A stretch of DNA of 53,259 nucleotides from Bacillota bacterium (GTDB taxonomy: Bacteria; Bacillota; Clostridia; Caldicoprobacterales; DTU083): positions 1-53,259 of the forward strand of contig JAKORJ010000165.1 in NCBI GenBank assembly GCA_029777885.1. The letters run 5' to 3'. Below the pieces are notes generated by a model, which saw nothing but the letters and a program-made list of their open reading frames with translations, did no database searches and had not been told where the DNA came from. Of the stretch, positions 50,272-53,259 are shown one piece after another (positions within the stretch are counted from its first letter, which is position 1; each line of letters starts with the position of its first letter). The position numbers and the translations under genes were made by a program.

Positions 50272-52137
50272 CTAATCCTTAAGGTAAGCAGCTATAGCGG
50301 CAGCGCTTCTTTTATCCATCCCCTTTACCTTGACCAGTTCATCGAAGTCAGCACGTTTTATTGCCTCGATCGATCCGAAGGCCTTGATCAGTTCCCTCAT
50401 CCGCTTCGGGCCAATGCCTGGTATATCTAATAAAGCAGAATGGAGGCTGCCCTTGTCCCTCAAGCTCCTGTGATAGGTGATAGCAAACCGGTGCGCTTCG
50501 TCCCTGATCCTTTGCATCAGGTGGAGGGCATTGGAGTTCCTAGGCAGCACTATAGGATCGCTGCTGTCTTTCGTGTATATTTCTTCAAATTCCTTGGCAA
50601 GCCCGATAATGGGGATATGGTCCACCCCAAGCCGGCTCATCGCCTCCAGGGCTGCGTTCAGTTGTCCCTTGCCGCCGTCTACTATGACCAGGTCGGGAAA
50701 TTTTGAAAACTTGCCCATTGAATGATCCTGGCCCTGGGCCTCCAGCTTCCTGCGTTCTTCCAACCCATGCTCGAATCTTCTTGATATCACTTCTGCCATG
50801 CTTGCAAAATCATTGGCGCCTTCTACGGTCTTGATCTTATACCTGCGGTATTCCTTCTTTGCCGGCATACCGTTTTCAAACACTACCATGGAAGCTACCT
50901 TCTGAACGCCCTGAATATTGGATATGTCGTAGCATTCCATGCGATATGGCGGGTATGGCAATCCAAGGCGACTTGCCAGCTCAATAACAGCCCCTTCGGT
51001 CCTGGCCTTCTCCCTTTCCGCCTTCTGGGTATGGGCTTGCAATACCTCAGCTGCATTCCGCCTAGCCAGCTCCACAAGCTTGCGCTTTTCGCCTTTTTTA
51101 GGGCTCTTGATATAGACCCTGCCACCCTTGAGCTGCATGAGCCACTGCTCGATTGCTCCCCTGTCTTCGATATCGGTTTGAAGCAGGATCTCCCTTGGTA
51201 TGAAAGCGGAAAGGCTGTAAAACTGTTTCAGAAATGATGAAGCGATGTCTTCCAGGCTGCTTTCGGATGCCCCTTCCAGGATAAAGTGCTTGGCTGAAAT
51301 AAGCTTTCCGTTCCTTATGAAGAATACCTGGGCTGCAGTCAAATTATCAGGATCAGCCTTAGCAAAAGCTATAACGTCCTGATCCTCCATGGCAGTCGAT
51401 ATCACTTTTTGATTCTCCATTATCCTTTCCACGGCATTGAGCTTGTCGCGCAGGACCGCGGCTAATTCAAACCGGAGGTTTTCAGCCGCCTGCTCCATCC
51501 TTGACCGCAATTCCCTGATGATCTCATCATGCCGGCCTTCCAGGAATCTGCATACATCCCTGATGGTCGACCTGTAATCCTCTTTTTTTACATTCCCGAG
51601 GCAGGGGCCGGGACACTGACCAATATGATAATACAAGCATGGCCTGTCTTTTTTGCCTTCCCGCACATCCCTGCTGCAGGTCCTTATAGGGAATATCCTG
51701 GTTATGACCTCTATAGTCTCCCGCACCGCCCTTGCACTGGTATAGGGCCCAAAGTACTTGTTGTTGTCCTTGTTGATTTTCCTGGTCATCACTATCCTTG
51801 GAAAATCCTCTTCAGTGGTCAGCATGATATAAGGATAGTGCTTGTCATCTTTGAGCAGTATATTATATTTCGGCCTGTGCTTTTTTATCAGGTTGCACTC
51901 GAGGATCAGGGCTTCGACTTCGTTATCAGTCAGGATGTACTCAAAGTCCTCGATGTTGGCTACCATGGCACCGACCTTGCCAGTATGCCCGGAAGCTTTG
52001 AAATATTGCCGTACCCTGTTTTTCAATGAGATAGCCTTGCCGACATATATGATCTGGTCGTTTTTGTCCTTCATTATATAAACGCCGGGACTGTCCGGCA
52101 GATTGCCTAGCTTGGTTTCGATCACCTTGTTCAACAT
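50272..52137 (-). CDS. uvrC: Excinuclease ABC subunit C
   Basis: GIY-YIG domain (LPDSPGVYIMKDKNDQIIYVGKAISLKNRVRQYF), UVR region, C-terminal HhH (SALLDIPGIGPKRMRELIKAFGSIEAIKRA). Confidence 0.98.
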   Translation of the reverse strand: MLNKVIETKLGNLPDSPGVYIMKDKNDQIIYVGKAISLKNRVRQYFKASGHTGKVGAMVANIEDFEYILTDNEVEALILECNLIKKHRPKYNILLKDDKHYPYIMLTTEEDFPRIVMTRKINKDNNKYFGPYTSARAVRETIEVITRIFPIRTCSRDVREGKKDRPCLYYHIGQCPGPCLGNVKKEDYRSTIRDVCRFLEGRHDEIIRELRSRMEQAAENLRFELAAVLRDKLNAVERIMENQKVISTAMEDQDVIAFAKADPDNLTAAQVFFIRNGKLISAKHFILEGASESSLEDIASSFLKQFYSLSAFIPREILLQTDIEDRGAIEQWLMQLKGGRVYIKSPKKGEKRKLVELARRNAAEVLQAHTQKAEREKARTEGAVIELASRLGLPYPPYRMECYDISNIQGVQKVASMVVFENGMPAKKEYRRYKIKTVEGANDFASMAEVISRRFEHGLEERRKLEAQGQDHSMGKFSKFPDLVIVDGGKGQLNAALEAMSRLGVDHIPIIGLAKEFEEIYTKDSSDPIVLPRNSNALHLMQRIRDEAHRFAITYHRSLRDKGSLHSALLDIPGIGPKRMRELIKAFGSIEAIKRADFDELVKVKGMDKRSAAAIAAYLKD

Positions 52138-52214
52138 ATCACTTCCTTATCATAAGGCTCAGTGCCGCTATTATTATTTTATAGAAAAACCTATACAGCA
52201 GCAAGGATATATGC

Positions 52215-53259
52215 CTAATAACCAAGCCGGACCGCCTGGGCTATAAGGTCCCCGGCGATGGGTGCCGCTTCACTGCCGCCACTGCCTCCCTTCTCAATAA
52301 TAACTGCAATGGCGATGGATGGATCGTCTGCAGGTGCAAAGCCAACAAACCAGGCATGGGGTAGAGAACTCTTGCTCACCTCCGCCGTGCCTGTTTTACC
52401 CGCGATTTTGAGTCCTTGTCTGTTTGCCCTCCTACCCGTCCCTTTCTCGACTGCATTTATCATCATGTCTTTGAGAGCATGGGCAATTTCGGGCGATATT
52501 GGCTTCAGTGCAGTCTTCGAACCGGACTTATATATGATACTTCCGTTGCGCCTCTGTATCCCGTGGATCAGCCTCGGCTCGGGCATTTTTCCGTCATTGG
52601 CGATGGTAGAGGCTATCAAGGTCATATGAAGGGGTGAAACCAGTACCTCATCCTGGCCGACTCCTGTCCATGCCAGCTCTTCTGTGGTTTTGGACCTGCC
52701 AGTCGGGAACATGCTTTTTGTAGTAATGACTTCTTCAAAAATGAAATCACGGTTGAAACCAAACTGCTCAGCTGTTTCCCTCAGGTCTTTCCACCCCAGG
52801 CTGATTGCCAACTTTGCAAAATATGCATTGCATGATACCTCCATGGCCTTGTTCATGTCGACAAAGCCATGGGCCTGCTCTCCGTAGCAGGTTATTATTA
52901 TGCCGTCTATATACGTTCTGCCCCTGCACTCAAGTGTAAGCCCTTCTGCTCCTTCCAAATGACTGATGGCAGCAGCTGCTGTTATTAGCTTCATGATCGA
53001 CCCCGGGGGATATTTGCCGTATACTGCCTTGTTGACCAGGCTTTCATCCTTTATATCCCCGTCCGGATTGGAAGGATCGAAATCCGGATGGCTTACCATA
53101 GCAAGGATTTCGCCGTTTTTTGGGTTCATGATCACTATGCTGCCCGATTTATCTCCCAGTGCCTCATCAGCATGCCTTTGAAGCGCCATATCGATAGTCA
53201 GGATAACATTGTTGCCTTGCTCGCGGTTTAGAAAGGCTTTCTGGTATATCCGCTCAAGC
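52215..53259 (-). CDS. Penicillin-binding protein transpeptidase domain (FtsI/PbpA-type), 5' end cut by the window
   Basis: SxxK (GSIMKL), SxN (VSCN), KTG (AGKTGTAEV). The frame stays open past the listed ATG at 53189 to the window edge (LERIYQKAFLNREQGNNVILTID-M...). Confidence 0.95.
   Translation of the reverse strand, partial: LERIYQKAFLNREQGNNVILTIDMALQRHADEALGDKSGSIVIMNPKNGEILAMVSHPDFDPSNPDGDIKDESLVNKAVYGKYPPGSIMKLITAAAAISHLEGAEGLTLECRGRTYIDGIIITCYGEQAHGFVDMNKAMEVSCNAYFAKLAISLGWKDLRETAEQFGFNRDFIFEEVITTKSMFPTGRSKTTEELAWTGVGQDEVLVSPLHMTLIASTIANDGKMPEPRLIHGIQRRNGSIIYKSGSKTALKPISPEIAHALKDMMINAVEKGTGRRANRQGLKIAGKTGTAEVSKSSLPHAWFVGFAPADDPSIAIAVIIEKGGSGGSEAAPIAGDLIAQAVRLGY

Noticed and set aside
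52138-52214. SOS box upstream of uvrC
   Set aside because: No GAACNNNNGTTC palindrome found in the short intergenic region.

Overview
The window is a dense 53 kb block of a Firmicutes/Clostridia-type chromosome. I support 53 protein-coding genes, all on the minus strand. There is no RNA gene, IS element, prophage or CRISPR array that I can support. Read in transcription order (high to low coordinate) it joins two conserved neighbourhoods. The first is a cell-wall/regulatory cluster: PBP-uvrC-pspC-HAD-hprK-SBP-murB-PHP-rapZ-yvcK-whiA-ireB-AKR/ferredoxin-ruvX-DUF1292. The second is cheY-cheA-cheW-cheC-cheD followed by the rpsB-tsf-pyrH-frr-uppS-cdsA-dxr-rseP-polC-rimP-nusA-rnpM-ylxQ-infB-rbfA-nrnA-truB-ribF-rpsO-pnp-...-ftsK-rimO-pgsA-cinA-recA-rny super-cluster, which matches the Bacillus subtilis order from the end of fla/che to rny. 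Most of the window is ordinary housekeeping DNA and I do not see an obvious new multi-gene system. The best candidates for something undescribed are: (1) a 76-aa stand-alone, apparently cytosolic PASTA-like protein whose start codon overlaps the frr stop codon; (2) a TM-anchored orphan solute-binding protein inside the hprK-murB cluster; (3) an aldo/keto reductase-2[4Fe-4S] fusion inserted between ruvX and ireB; (4) a GT2 glycosyltransferase between polC and rseP; (5) regulatory signals: a perfect LexA/DinR box on recA, an SD-adjacent hairpin and re-assigned GTG start for pnp, and a structured leader plus possible AUU start for rny. The last gene (a penicillin-binding transpeptidase) is truncated by the window edge. 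All annotations come from reading the sequence and supplied translations; no database search was run.
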